Source: Protula sp. h YS-2021
Taxonomy: Eukaryota; Annelida; Polychaeta; Sabellida; Serpulidae
NCBI GenBank assembly: GCA_949752745.1
Contig: OX457033.1
Span: 17,354,407-17,418,406 of the forward strand
Length of the DNA: 64,000 bases
Direction of reading: 5' to 3'
Part shown: one piece after another, positions 26,138 through 37,908 of the stretch
Position numbering within the stretch: the first letter of the stretch is position 1
How the letters are laid out: every line of letters begins with the position of its first letter
The notes under the pieces: model-generated
What the model was told of the DNA's origin: nothing
What the model saw: only the letters and a program-made list of their open reading frames with translations
Database searches by the model: none
Translations under genes and position numbers: made by a program

Positions 26138-29100
26138 ATGCTTGAGTTAGGGTTAGGGTTAGGGCTATTAGGGTTGGCTTTGACAGCTTTGCTATTGATT
26201 TTGAATTTCAAACATAGGGTGCAATCCACTAATTTGATGCTCCTCTTTCCAAAAATTTTATTATTTGCCAAATTCTTTACTCTCACCCAATCACTTTTGC
26301 TTATCGTCCATTCCTGTAATAATAAAAGATCATAAGGGTTAGGGCTAGAGTTATTAGGGTTGGCTTTGACAGCTTTGCTATTGATTTTGAATTTCAAACA
26401 TAGGGTGCAATCCACTAATTTGATGCTCCTCTTTCCAAAAATTTTATTATTTGCCAAATTCTTTACTATCACCCAATCTCTTTTGCTTATCGTCCATTCC
26501 TGTAATGGTAAAAGATCATTACGATTAGGGTTAGAGTTATTAGGGTTGGCTTTGACAGCTTTGCTATTGATTTTGAATTTCAAAAATAGAGTAAAACCTA
26601 CTAATTTGATGCTCCTCTTTTTTGAAAATGATGATATTCAAAATTGGTCACTATCACTCAATCACTTTTATTCAACGCCCATTGCTACAATGGTAAATGA
26701 ATGCTTGAGTTAGGGTTAGGGTTAGGGCTATTAGGGATGGCTTTGACAGCTTTGCTATTGATTTTGAATTTCAAACATAGGGTGCAATCCACTAATTTGA
26801 TGCTCCTCTTTCCAAAAATTTTATTATTTGCCAAATTCTTTACTATCACACAATCACTTTTGCTTATCGTCCATTCCTGGAATGGTGAAAGATCATTAGG
26901 GTTAGGGTTAGAGTTATTAGGGTTGGCTTTGACAGCTTTGCTATTGATTTTGAATTTCAAAAATAGAGTAAAACCGACTAATTTGATGGTTCTCTTTTTT
27001 AAAAATGATGCTATTCAAAATTGGTCACTATCACTCAATCACTTTTATTCAACGCCCATTGCTACAATGGTAAATGAATGCTTGAGTTAGGGTTAGGGTT
27101 AGGGCTATTAGGGTTGGCTTTGACAGCTTTGCTATTGATTTTGAATTTCAAACATAGGGTGCAATCCACTAATTTGATGCTCCTCTTTCCAAAAATTTTA
27201 TTATTTGCCAAATTCTTTACTATCACCCAATCACTTTTGCTTATCGTCCATTCCTGTAATAATAAAAGATCATTAGGGTTAGGGCAAGAGTTATTAGGGT
27301 TGGCTTTGACAGCTTTGCTATTGATTTTGAATTTCAAACATAGGGTGCAATCCACTAATTTGATGCTCCTCTTTCCAAAAATTTTATTATTTGAGAAATT
27401 CTTTACTATCACCCAATCTCTTTTGCTTATCGTCCATTCCTGTAATGGTAAAAGATCATTAGGATTAGGGTTAGAGTTATTAGGGTTGGCTTTGACAGCT
27501 TTGCTATTGATTTTGAATTTCAAAAATAGAGTAAAACCTACTAATTTGATGCTCCTCATTTTTAAAAATGATGATATTCAAAATTGGTCACTATCACTCA
27601 ATCACTTTTATTCAACGCCCATTGCTACAATGGTAAATGAATGCTTGAGTTAGGGTTAGGGTTAGGGCTATTAGGGATGGCTTTGACAGCTTTGCTATTG
27701 ATTTTGAATTTCAAACATAGGGTGCAATCCACTAATTTGATGCTCCTCTTTCCAAAAATTTTATTATTTGCCAAATTCTTTACTATCACCCAATCACTTT
27801 TGCTTATCGTCCATTCCTGTAATGGTGAAAGATCATTAGGGTTAGGGTTAGAGTTATTAGGGTTGGCTTTGACAGCTTTGCTATTGATTTTGAATTTCAA
27901 AAATAGAGTAAAACCGACTAATTTGATGCTCCTCTTTTTTAAAAATGATGATATTCAAAATTGGTCACTATCACTCAATCACTTTTATTCAACGCCCATT
28001 GCTACAATGGTAAATGAATGCTTGAGTAAAGCTTAGCGTTAGGGCTATTAGGGTTGGCTTTGACAGCTTTGCTACTGATTTTGAACTTGTAACATAGGGT
28101 GCAGTCCACTAATTTGATGCTCCTCTTTCCAAAAATTTTATTATTTGCCAAATTCTTTACTATCACACAATCACTTTTCCTTATCGTCCATTCCTGTAAT
28201 GGTGAAAGATCATAAGGGTTAGGGTTAGAGTTATTAGGGTTGGCTTTGACAGCTTTGCTATTGATTTTGAATTTCAAAAATAGAGTAAAACCTACTAATT
28301 TGATGCTCCTCTTTTTAAAAATGATGATATTTTCAAAATTGGTCACTATCACTCAATCACTTTTATTCAACGCCCATTGCTACAATGGTAAATGAATGCT
28401 TGAGTTAGGGTTAGGGTTAGGACTATTAGGGTTGGCTTTGACAGCTTTGCTATTGGTTTTGAATTTCAAACATAGGGTGCAATTCACTAATTTGATGCTC
28501 CTCTATCCAAAAGTAATGATATTTTCAAAATTGGTCACTATTACTCAATCACTTTTATTCAACGCCCATTGCTACAATGGTAAAAGAATGCTTGAGTTAG
28601 GGTTAGAGTTAGGGCTATTAGGGTTGGCTTTGACAGCTTTGCTATTGATTTTGAATTTCAAACATAGGGTGCAATCCACTAATTTGATGCTCCTCTTTCC
28701 AAAAATTTTATTATTTGCCAAATTCTTTACTATCACCCAATCTCTTTTGCTTATCGTCCATTCCTGTAATGGTAAAAGATCACTAGGATTAGGGTTAGAG
28801 TTAATAGGGTTGGCTTTGACAGCTTCGCTATTGATTTTGAATTTCAAAAATAGAGTAAAACCTACTAATTTGATGCTCCTCTTTTTAAAAATGATGATAT
28901 TTTCAAAATTGGTCACTATCACTCAATCACTTTTATTCAACGCCCATTGCTACAATGGTAAATGAATGCTTGAGTTAGGGTTAGGGTTAGGGCTATTAGG
29001 GTTGGCTTTGACAGCTTTGCTATTGGTTTTGAATTTCAAACATAGGGTGCAATTCACTAATTTGATGCTCCTCTATCCAAAAGTAATGATATTTTCAAAA

Positions 29101-32100
29101 TTGGTCACTATTACTCAATCACTTTTATTCAACGCCCATTGCTACAATGGTAAAAGAATGCTTGAGTTAGGGTTAGAGTTAGGGCTATTAGGGTTGGCTT
29201 TGACAGCTTTGCTATTGATTTTGAATTTCAAACATAGGGTGCAATCCACTAATTTGATGCTCCTCTTTCCAAAAATTTTATTATTTGCCAAATTCTTTAC
29301 TATCACCCAATCTCTTTTGCTTATCGTCCATTCCTGTAATGGTAAAAGATCACTAGGATTAGGGTTAGAGTTAATAGGGTTGGCTTTGACAGCTTTGCTA
29401 TTGATTTTGAATTTCAAAAATAGAGTAAAACCTAGTAATTTGATGCTCCTCTTTTTTATAAATGATGATATTCAAAATTAGTCACTATCACTCAATCACT
29501 TTTATTCAACGCCCATTGCCACAATGGTAAATGAATGCTTGAGTTAAGCTTAGCGTTAGGACTATTAGGGTTGGCTTTGACAGCTTTGCTATTGATTTTG
29601 AATTACAAACATAGGGTGCAATCCACTAATTTGATGGTCCTCTTTCCAAAAATTTTATTATTTGCCAAATTCTTTTCTATCACCCAATCACTTTTGCTTA
29701 TCGTCCATTCCTGTAATGGTAAAAGATCATTAGGGTTAGGGTTAGAGTTATTAGGGTTGGCTTTGACAGCTTTGCTATTGATTTTGAATTTCAAAAATAG
29801 AGTAAAACCTACTAATTTGATGCTCCTCTTTTTAAAAATGATGATTTTTTCAAAACTGGTCACTATCATTCAATCACTTTTATTCAATGCCCATTGCTAC
29901 AATGGTAAATGAATGCTTGAGTTAGGGTTAGGGTTAGGGCTATTAGGGTTGGCTTTGACAGCTTTGCTATTGATTTTGAATTTCAAACATAGGGTGCAAT
30001 CCACTAATTTGATGCTCCTCTTTCCAAAAATTTTATTATTTGCCAAATTCTTTACTATCACCCAATCACTTTTGCTTATCGTCCATTCCTGTAATGGTGA
30101 AAGATCATTAGGGTTAGGGTTAGAGTTATTAGGGTTGGCTTTGACAGCTTTGCTATTGATTTTGAATTTCAAAAATAGAGTAAAACCGAATAATTTGATG
30201 CTCCTCTTTTTAAAAATGATGATATTTTCAAAATTGGTCACTATCACTCAATCACTTTTATTCAACGCCCATTGCTACAATGGGAAATGAATGCTTGAGT
30301 TAGGGTTAGGGTTAGGGCTATTAGGGTTGGCTTTGACAGCTTTGCTATTGATTTTGAATTTCAAACATAGGGTGCAATCCACTTATTTGATGCTCCTCTT
30401 TCCAAAAATTTTATTATTTGCCAAATTCTTTACTATCACCCAATCACTTTTGCTTATCGTCCATTCCTGTAATGGTAAAAGATCATTAGGGTCAGGGTTA
30501 GAGTTATTAGGGTTGGCTTTGACAGCTTTGCTATTGATTTTGAATTTCAAAAATAGAGTAAAACCGACTAATTTGATGCTCTTCTTTTTAAAAATGATGA
30601 TATTTTCAAAATTGGTCACTATCACTCAATCACTTTTATTCAACGCCCATTGCTACAATGGTAAATGAATGCTTGAGTTAGGGTTAGGGTTAGGGCTATT
30701 AGGGTTGGCTTTGACAGCTTTGCTATTGGTTTTGAATTTCAAACATAGGGTGCAATTCACTAATTTGATGCTCCTCTATCCAAAAGTAATGATATTTTCA
30801 AAATTGGTCACTATTACTCAATCACTTTTATTCAACGCCCATTGCTACAATGGTAAAAAAATGCTTGAGTTAGGGTTAGAGTTAGGGCTATTAGGGTTGG
30901 CTTTGACAGCTTTGCTATTGATTTTGAATTTCAAACATAGGGTGCAATCCACTAATTTGATGCTCCTCTTTTTAAAAATGATGATATTTTAAAAAATTTT
31001 TGGTTACTATCACTCAATCACTTTTATTCAACGCCCATTGCTACAATGGTAAATGAATGCTTGAGTTAGGGTTAAGGTTAGGGCTATTAGGGTTGGCTTT
31101 GACAGCTTTGCTATTGATTTTGAATTTCAAACATAGGGTGCAATCCACTAATTTGATGCTCCTCTTTCCAAAAATTTTATTATTTGCCAAATTCTTTACT
31201 ATCACCCAATCACTTTTGCTTATCGTCCATTCCTGTAATGGTAAAAGATCATTAGGGTTAGGGTTAGAGTTATTAGGGTTGGCTTTGACAGCTTTGCTAT
31301 TGATTTTGAATTTCAAAAATAGAGTAAAACCGAGTAATTTAATGCTCCTCTTTTTGAAAATGATGATATTTTCAAAATTGGTCACTATCACTCAATCACT
31401 TTTATTCAACGCCCATTGCTACAATGGTAAATGAATGCTTGAGTTAGGGTTAGGATTAGGGCTATTAGGGTTGGCTTTGACAGCTTTGCTATTGATTTTG
31501 AATTTCAAACATAGGGTGCAATCCACTAATTTGATGCTCCTCTTTCCAAAAATTTGATTATTTGACAAATTCTTTACCATCACCCAATCACTTTTGCTTA
31601 TCGTCCATTCCTGTAATGGTGAAAGATCATTAGGGTTAGGGTTAGAGTTATTAGGGTTGGCTTTGACAGCTTTGCTATTGATTTTGAATTTCAAACATAG
31701 GGTGCAATCCACTAATTTGATGCTCCTCTATTCAAAAGTAATGATATTTTCAAAATTGGTCACTATCACTCAATCACTTTTATTCAACGCCCATTGCTAC
31801 AATGGTAAATGAATGCTTGAGTTAGGGTTAGGGTTAGGGCTATTAGGGTTGGCTTTGACATCTTTGCTATTGATTTTGAATTTCAAACATAGGGTGCAAT
31901 CCACTTCTTTGATGCTCCTCTTTCCAAATATTTTATTATTTGCCAAATTCTTTACTATAACCTAATCACTTTTGCTTATCGTCCATTCTTGTAATGGTAA
32001 AAGATCATTAGGGTTAGGGTTAGAGTTATTAGGGTTGGCTTTGACAGCTTTGCTATTGATTTTGAATTTCTAAAAAATAGAGTAAAACCGAGTAATTTGA

Positions 32101-34173
32101 TGCTCCTCTTTTTAAAAATGATGATATTTTCAAAATTGGTCACTATCACTCAATCACTTTTATTCAACGCCCATTGCTACAATGGTAAATGAATGCTTGA
32201 GTTAGGGTTAGGGTTAGGGCTATTAGGGTTGGCTTTGACAGCTTTGCTATTGATTTGAATTTCAAATATAGGGTGCAATCCACTAATTTGATGCTCCTCT
32301 TTCCAAACATTTTATTATTTGCCAAATTCTTTACTATCACCCAATCACTCTTGTTTATCGTCCATTCCTGTAATGGTAAAAGATCATTAGGGTTAGGGTT
32401 AGAGTTATTAGGGTTGGCTTTGACAGCTTTGCTATTGATTTTGAATTTCAAAAATAGAGTAAAACCGACTAATTTGATGCTCCTCTTTTTAAAAATGATG
32501 ATATTTTCAAAATTGGTCACTATCACTCAATCACTTTTATTCAACGCCCATTGCTACAATGGTAAATGAATGCTTGAGTTAGGGTTAGGGTTAGAGCTCT
32601 TGGGGTTGGCTTTTGCAACTCTGTTATCGATTTTTCAATTCAAACCTAGGGTGCAATCCACTAATTTGATGCTCCTCTTTTCAAAAATTTTATTATTTGC
32701 CAAATTCTTTACTATCACCTAATTACTTTTGCTTATCGTCCATTCCTGTAATGGTAAAAGATCATAAGGGTTAGGGTTAGAGTTATTAGGGTTGGCTTTG
32801 ACAGCTTTGCTATTGATTTTGAATTTCAAAAATAGAGTAAAACCGACTAATATGATGCTCCTCTTTTTTAAAATGATGATATTTTCAAAACTGGTCACTA
32901 TCACTCAATCACTGTTATTCAACGCCCATTGCTACAATGGTAAATGAATGCTTGAGTTAGGGTTAGGGTTAGGGCTAATAGGATTGGCTTTGACAGCTTT
33001 GCTATTGATTTTGAATTTCAAACATAGGGTGCAATCCACTAATTTGATGCTCCTCTTTCCAAAAATTTTATTATTTGCCAAATTCTTTACTATCACCCAA
33101 TCACTTTTGCTTATCGTCCATTCCTGTAATGGTAAAAGATCATTAGGGTTAGGGTTATAGTTATTAGTGTTGGCTTTGACAGCTTTGCTATTTATTTTGA
33201 ATTTCAAAAATAGAGTAAAACCGACTAATTTGATGCTCCTGTTTCCAAAAGTAATGGTATTTTCAAAATTGGTCACTATCACTCAATCACTTTTATTCAA
33301 CGCCCATTGCTACAATGGTAAATGAATGCTTGAGTTAGGGTTAGGGTTAGAGCTATTGGGGTTGGCTTTTGCAACTCTGTTATCGATTTTTCAATTCAAA
33401 CCTAGGGTGCAATCCACTAATTTGATGCTCCTCTTTTCAAAAATTTTATTATTTGCCAAATTCTTTACTATCACCTAATTACTTTTGCTTATCGTCCATT
33501 CCTGTAATGGTAAAAGATCATAAGGGTTAGGGTTAGAGTTATTAGGGTTGGCTTTGACAGCTTTGCTATTGATTTTGAATTTCAAAAATAGAGTAAAACC
33601 GACTAATTTGATGCTCCTCTTTTTAAAAATGATGATATTTTCAAAATTGGTCACTATCACTCAATCACTTTATTCAACGCCCATTGCTACAATGGTAAAT
33701 GAATGCTTGAGTTAGGGTTAGTGTAAGGGCTATTAGGGTTGGCTTTTGCAACTCTGTTATCGATTTTTCAATTCAAACATAGGGTGCAATTGACTAATTT
33801 GATGCTCCTCTTTCCAAACATTTTATTATTTGCTAAATTATTTACTAGCACCCGATCACTTTTGCTTAACGTCCATTCCTGTAATGGTAAAAGATCATTA
33901 GGGTTAGAGTTATTAGGATTTGCTTTGACAGCTTTGCTATGGATTTTCAATTTCAAAAATAGGATGAAACCGACTAATTTCATGCTTCTCTTTCCAAAAA
34001 GGGTGATTTTTTTCAAAACTGGTCACTATCACCCATTCGATTTTCTTGAAGTGTTAGGGTTAGAATTATTAGGATTTTTTTATAACTTTGTTATTGAATT
34101 TTTATTTCAAACATAGGATACTATCGACCAATTTGATGCTCCTCTTTCCAGAAATGATGATATTTTAAATTGG
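26138..34173 (+). repeat. Diverged right flank of the array
   Basis: Monomers here differ by many substitutions and small indels, C variants are common, and 570-bp duplicates occur near 28,396 and 28,966. Towards the edge (32,591, 33,347 and about 33,730) a further variant appears with CTTTTGCAACTCTGTTATCG in place of the usual GACAGCTTTGC stretch; the first two copies are 756 bp apart. The last units (from about 33,700) have lost most TTAGGG motifs. This decay is what unequal exchange predicts at the end of an array. Confidence 0.8.
31252..31443 (+). repeat. Type C variant monomer exemplar (B tail, AGAGTAAAACC core)
   Basis: A third monomer class in which the usual CATAGGGTGCAATCC core is replaced by AATAGAGTAAAACC, followed by TTTTTGAAAATGATGAT. 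It keeps the 192-bp spacing and a B-like tail. C monomers occur near 600, 1,740, 20,890 and 23,360, and they dominate 26,500-33,700. They therefore mark the older, less homogenised flanks of the array. Confidence 0.8.
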
Positions 34174-34177
34174 TTGG

Positions 34178-34213
<36 letters not shown>
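34174..34213 (-). repeat. (TCAA)n tail at the 3' end of the LINE
   Basis: A run of TTGA/TTGG tetranucleotides on the plus strand, that is TCAA on the LINE strand, sits exactly between the broken satellite monomer and the LINE 3' UTR. Short 3' tandem tails instead of poly(A) are usual for CR1/L2/Jockey-group LINEs and are used in target-primed integration. A (TA)n run lies further inside, near 34,271. Confidence 0.75.
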
Positions 34214-34486
34214 AGTTTATTCTAACTTTTTATCTCAATACAATACATGCAAAATACATATAAACAAAAAAATATATATATATATATAGCACATGGTAGA
34301 AAAAAGGTATTTTAAGGTAACAGTTCACGAGTACATAAAAAATTAGAAGGGTTAAGCTAGAAGTTGCAATAACTTTTACCAAGAGCTCACCCTTACAACG
34401 TTACGGAACGATATCAAAATATTCAATGCGAGTATTACTAATTTGGAAAGCTATGTTTGAAACGCTATGTTCGTGCAGATTAACAG

Positions 34487-34807
34487 CTAATTAACATCTT
34501 CATACGACAAGAGAAAATACTTTTTCAAATGACATTTAAAACTGGAAATAGATCGACATGATCTTATGTTAGCTGGTAATGAGTTCCAAGTTTTCACACC
34601 AGTGATGGACACACAATGTGATTTCAAACTAGTTCGTACACGATTTGTTCTGAAGTTCGCAACTTGTCTGGTGCTGTAATTTGTTATATTCTTTTCAAAA
34701 TATTTCACCATATTACTGGGTAACAGTAATCGACTTGCTTTATAAACAATACGTACAGTTCTTAATTTGACAAGATGAACAAATTTTAGGAGATTACAAC
34801 TTATCAA
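34487..34807 (-). pseudogene. LINE C-terminal domain
   Basis: This open segment of 106 residues contains NYSTRQVANF, RTNRVRTSLKSHC, GVKTWNSLPANIRS and SSFKCHLKKYFL. It is the conserved tail found downstream of the reverse transcriptase in many CR1/Jockey-type elements of aquatic invertebrates. It ends in a stop about 275 bp before the TCAA tail, which leaves a short AT-rich 3' UTR with a (TA)n run near 34,271. It is collinear with the reverse transcriptase fragment but separated from it by the poly(A)-tract disruption. Confidence 0.75.
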
Positions 34808-34838
34808 TAAGGGAATGGTATGGTCATAAAAGCCAACA

Positions 34839-36060
34839 TTATTTATTATTCTGATTGCTTTTTTTTTTTTTTTTTTTTTGCTTTATATAAAGTATTTGAG
34901 TCTTAGTTTTGTGTGTATTTCCCCACACTTCACAGCAGTAGGTTAGATACGGCAAGAACAGTGAATTGTAAATTGACAATAATGAAGATTTATCTATCAA
35001 CGGTTTAGCGTTATACATGATCGCGAGTGATTTTGATAATTTTTCTGATACTCTGGTTATGTGTTCGTTCCAGCTTAGTTTTTCATCAATTATAACACCC
35101 AAAAATTTAGTACTTTGTACTCTTTCAATTGGCTGGCGATTAATAGATACATTACATGAATCTGTCACGAGATCTCTATGATTGCTAAACACAATATAAT
35201 TAGTTTTTTCGACATTTAACGAAAGCTTGTTTACATTGAACCATGTCTGCAATTTACATAATTCCTCACTGATCAAGGAGGTTAAATCGTTTAAATTCTC
35301 ACCGCTTTTAGAAATAGTCGTATCATCTGCAAACAAAATTAATCTCAAAATTTCAGAGACGTTACAGATGTCATTAATATATATAATAAATAACAATGGT
35401 CCTAACATAGATCCCTGAGGCACCCCACAAACTATGTCCGACAGCGATGAAACAGTATCATCTATTTGTACAAATTGCTTTCTATTTTTCCAATAACTAT
35501 ATAACTATTTGAGACCCACACCCCAGACACCATAATTTTCCAATTTTTGTAACAGTATGCTATGATCCAAAGTGTCGAAAGCTTTGCGAAGATCAATAAA
35601 AACGCCAATGGTGTGCTTCTTTTGGTCTAAAGAGTTACTGATTTCTTCGATTAGTTCTATTAATGCAAGATTAGTCGATCTAGATGATCGGAAGCCATAT
35701 TGACTATTTGTAAGAATTTCGTGCTTACCGAAAAACTTTTGTAGCCTTTCCTCGAATAATTTTTCTAAAACTTTGGAAAACTGAGGGAGAAGAGATACAG
35801 GCCTATAGTTATTAAGACACTTTTTATCGCCATTTTTAAACAATGGCAATACTTTCGCGATTTTCATACCGTCTGGGAAAACACCAGAGGAAAAAGAAAG
35901 ATTACAAATATGTCTAAAAGGTAAGTTGATGAATAATATTTTTTACGAGTTTCATTGACAAACCATTATAGTCTTTTGATCCCTTATTTTGCAGGTTTGC
36001 TACAACCCTTATCACTTCATTTTGATCAACAGGGTGAACAAAAAAAGGATGACTGATTTT
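34839..36060 (-). pseudogene. LINE reverse transcriptase domain (broken)
   Basis: The fragment at 35,505-35,867 has [20 protein letters not shown] and [11 protein letters not shown] with the first catalytic Asp. The fragment at 34,839-35,423 has PQGSMLGPLLF, LILFADDTTI with the catalytic Asp pair, LSLNVEKTNYIVF and STKFLGV. Together they cover reverse transcriptase motifs 1 to 7. Frame breaks lie near 35,930 and between 35,424 and 35,504. The frame then runs into a coding-strand poly(A) tract near 34,860-34,880 that encodes a lysine run and derails it. Confidence 0.88.
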
Positions 36061-36606
36061 TTAATCTAAGAAATCTAAGAAAGTAACATTCTTTACATTT
36101 GGAATTTTAGATGCTAACTTTGGACAAATACCCACAAAAAATTTGTTAAATTCTTGGGCGATATTTTCTACCCCACTAACCACTTCTCTGTTATCCTTGA
36201 AGCATCTATCTGGTATAGGGTCATAATTTTTACCCCTTTTAATGACCTTGTTGAGAATATACCAAGTTTCTCTTACATTGTTTCTATTATTTACTAACAA
36301 TTCAGAATAATATTTCCTTTCGCAATATCTTAGTACTGAAGTAAGTTTATGTTTATAACGTTTGTATTTAGCTTCATTTACAGCTGATTTACTTGTTATG
36401 AAAATTTTATACAAGTGATTCTTTTTATGACATACATTCACTAAGCTACGCGACATCCAAGGTTTATTATAGTCTTTTGAGGTAATAAGAACCTTTTTAA
36501 GGGGGATACATTTATCCAACAAATCTCTGATTATTGTTATAAACTCATCATAGGCTTTATTTACATCATTTTCTGACTTAACTACCCCCCAGTCTACCTT
36601 TATCAA
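36061..36606 (-). pseudogene. LINE linker between endonuclease and reverse transcriptase
   Basis: An open segment of about 180 residues with KPWMSRSL, AKYKRYKHKLTSVLRYCERKYY, NVRETWYILNKVI and AQEFNKFFVGI. These motifs are typical of the region between endonuclease and fingers in CR1/Jockey-group proteins. No catalytic function is known for this part. It is collinear with the endonuclease upstream and with the reverse transcriptase downstream. Confidence 0.75.
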
Positions 36607-37310
36607 TTCTAAATGAAAGTACTCTTAATTTTTTTCATTAAGAGGACGGATGTACTTAATTTTTTTGCGGGTTGAATTCGATAGACCTTTGTGTAAGACA
36701 GAGCTAAAAATGGGCAAGTGGTCAGTTATGTCATTACACAGTATTCCACTAATACTATCCATGGAAAAGCTATTCGTTTAAATGTTATCAATTAGCGTAG
36801 CTGAAAAAGATGTGATACGTGTAGGCCTATTTATTAATGGGAAAAGACCATTGGTATACATAGTATCTAAGAAATTTTTAGAGAAATTGTGGGCGTCATC
36901 TTTCAAAAGGTTTATAATTAAAGTCGCCGCAAATATAAAGAACTTTGTTCTTACCACTTCTGAATATGCCCTCCAGAAAGCTTGTAAGATTTTCTATACA
37001 CGAACTTGGTGTTCTATACATACATGTAACAATAATATTTTTCCCTCCACTAATTGTAATTTCGACTGATATAGACTCAAACAAATTTTCTTTAATGCAT
37101 GAAAATTTTTCTATTTTCACACATTCCAAGTCCTTCCTAACGTAGAGTGCTACACCACCGCCTCTTTTCTCTGTTCGTATAATGTGAAACATTTGATAGT
37201 TATTTAAAGCATATTCTTTTTGATCGCTCCTAGCATCTAGCCAAGTTTCAGAAACTGCAATGATGTGAAAGCTCTTTCCTAAGAAGTCAATGTAATTTTT
37301 GAAGTTTTTA
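36607..37310 (-). pseudogene. LINE apurinic-like endonuclease domain (broken)
   Basis: On the minus strand the motifs appear in order: VSETWLDARSDQ (the catalytic SETWL), EKRGGGVALYVRKDL, VTCMYRTPSS and YICGDFN, then further down NRPTRIT, SATLIDNI and NDITDHLPIF (the terminal SDH-like DHLP motif). These are the standard landmarks of the LINE APE endonuclease that nicks target DNA. A stop codon interrupts the domain near 36,780, just after SATLIDNI, and a frame change precedes it near 37,310. The domain is recognisable along its full length but is not translatable in one piece. Confidence 0.8.
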
Positions 37311-37764
37311 AGCTCCTGGCATTAAAATGTAGTAAGGAAAAACCATTCATACTTTTTGATGTCTTTTGAAATTCACAGTCAGTGTAATAATTACATTCAA
37401 AATTATAATTATTATAAAAATTTGAATCAGGGTCCACGCTTGCTTCCCAGCTTCCTTCTAGGACCTCTGAGCGATCAAAACTTTGAAGAGCGGCTGTTGA
37501 ACATTTATTGTATATGTTACAGATGCGCTCACCTAAATCAAGAGTAGAATTAATGTATAAGAATGCATCGTCATCAAGACCTCGGAACGGAAAAGTAGTT
37601 GAACAAACAGCACAATAGAAATAAACATCAGAGCTACTCTTCTTTTTCAATTCACTTTTTGACAGCTTTGCACAGTTTCTATGCACCCACAACAAGCAGA
37701 AGTCACATTGGATAGCCTCTGATTTAACATCTCTACTACAAATACTACATGGATACAATTGCAT
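37279..37764 (-). pseudogene. LINE N-terminus: PHD-like zinc finger and endonuclease start
   Basis: The segment starts MQLYPCSICSRDVKS. It has Cys pairs, a WVHRNC His-Cys pair and a final CAVC, matching the C4HC3 spacing of a PHD finger in the first 60 residues. Around residue 145 it reaches FSLLHFNARSLK, the opening motif of CR1/L2/Jockey-type endonucleases. A frameshift then ends the frame near 37,310, and the endonuclease continues in another frame. The finger and endonuclease in one frame mean this is the ORF2-type protein, with the finger as an N-terminal extension. PHD-like fingers are known in several animal LINEs, where they are thought to bind nucleic acid or chromatin. Confidence 0.75.
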
Positions 37765-37908
37765 ATTTACCTTTAAAGTCTGCTTTTTTTATACATTTAT
37801 ACATGACCATATTCCTATATTTCGTTATGAGTCTTATCTTACATTTAACCATGCTCCACGTCTTTCCTTAATTGTTCTTCATTTTTAACCCAGATAACTT
37901 TGCCAGTG

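Larger units (their letters stand above)
1..34173 (+). repeat. TTAGGG-bearing tandem satellite array, about 180 monomers
   Basis: The whole left half of the window is a head-to-tail array of two related monomers. Monomer A is 186 bp and monomer B is 192 bp. They share roughly their first 110 bp, which start with the TTAGGG block and run through a conserved stretch ending in CTCCTCTTTCCAAAA. They diverge in the second half: A continues ATTTTATTATTTGCC and B continues GTAATGATATTTTC. The second halves are still alignable, so A and B descend from one unit. Both lengths are multiples of 6 (the telomere repeat length) and of 3, so frames stay open across many units on both strands. Those reading frames are a by-product and are not annotated as genes. 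The TTAGGG strand is the plus strand throughout. The array continues beyond the left edge. Whether it is subtelomeric, pericentromeric or interstitial cannot be told from this window. Confidence 0.97.
34174..37908 (-). mobile_element. Degenerate CR1/Jockey-group LINE inserted in the satellite edge
   Basis: A reverse-oriented non-LTR retrotransposon whose coding parts follow the order PHD-type zinc finger, APE-like endonuclease, linker, reverse transcriptase and C-terminal domain, all apparently once in one long frame. It ends in a TCAA tail. Frameshifts and stops interrupt it near 36,780, 37,310, 35,930 and 35,420-35,505. A poly(T) run (poly(A) on the coding strand) near 34,859-34,880 also interrupts the frame. 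The satellite reads on from its left side (ending about 34,173) to its right side (resuming about 37,909), so the element split one monomer. The clade (CR1, L2, Daphne or similar) cannot be settled by eye. Confidence 0.85.

Noticed and set aside
1..34173. CRISPR-like array reading of the regular repeats
   Set aside because: The units are contiguous 186/192-bp monomers without unique spacers, and the genome is eukaryotic.
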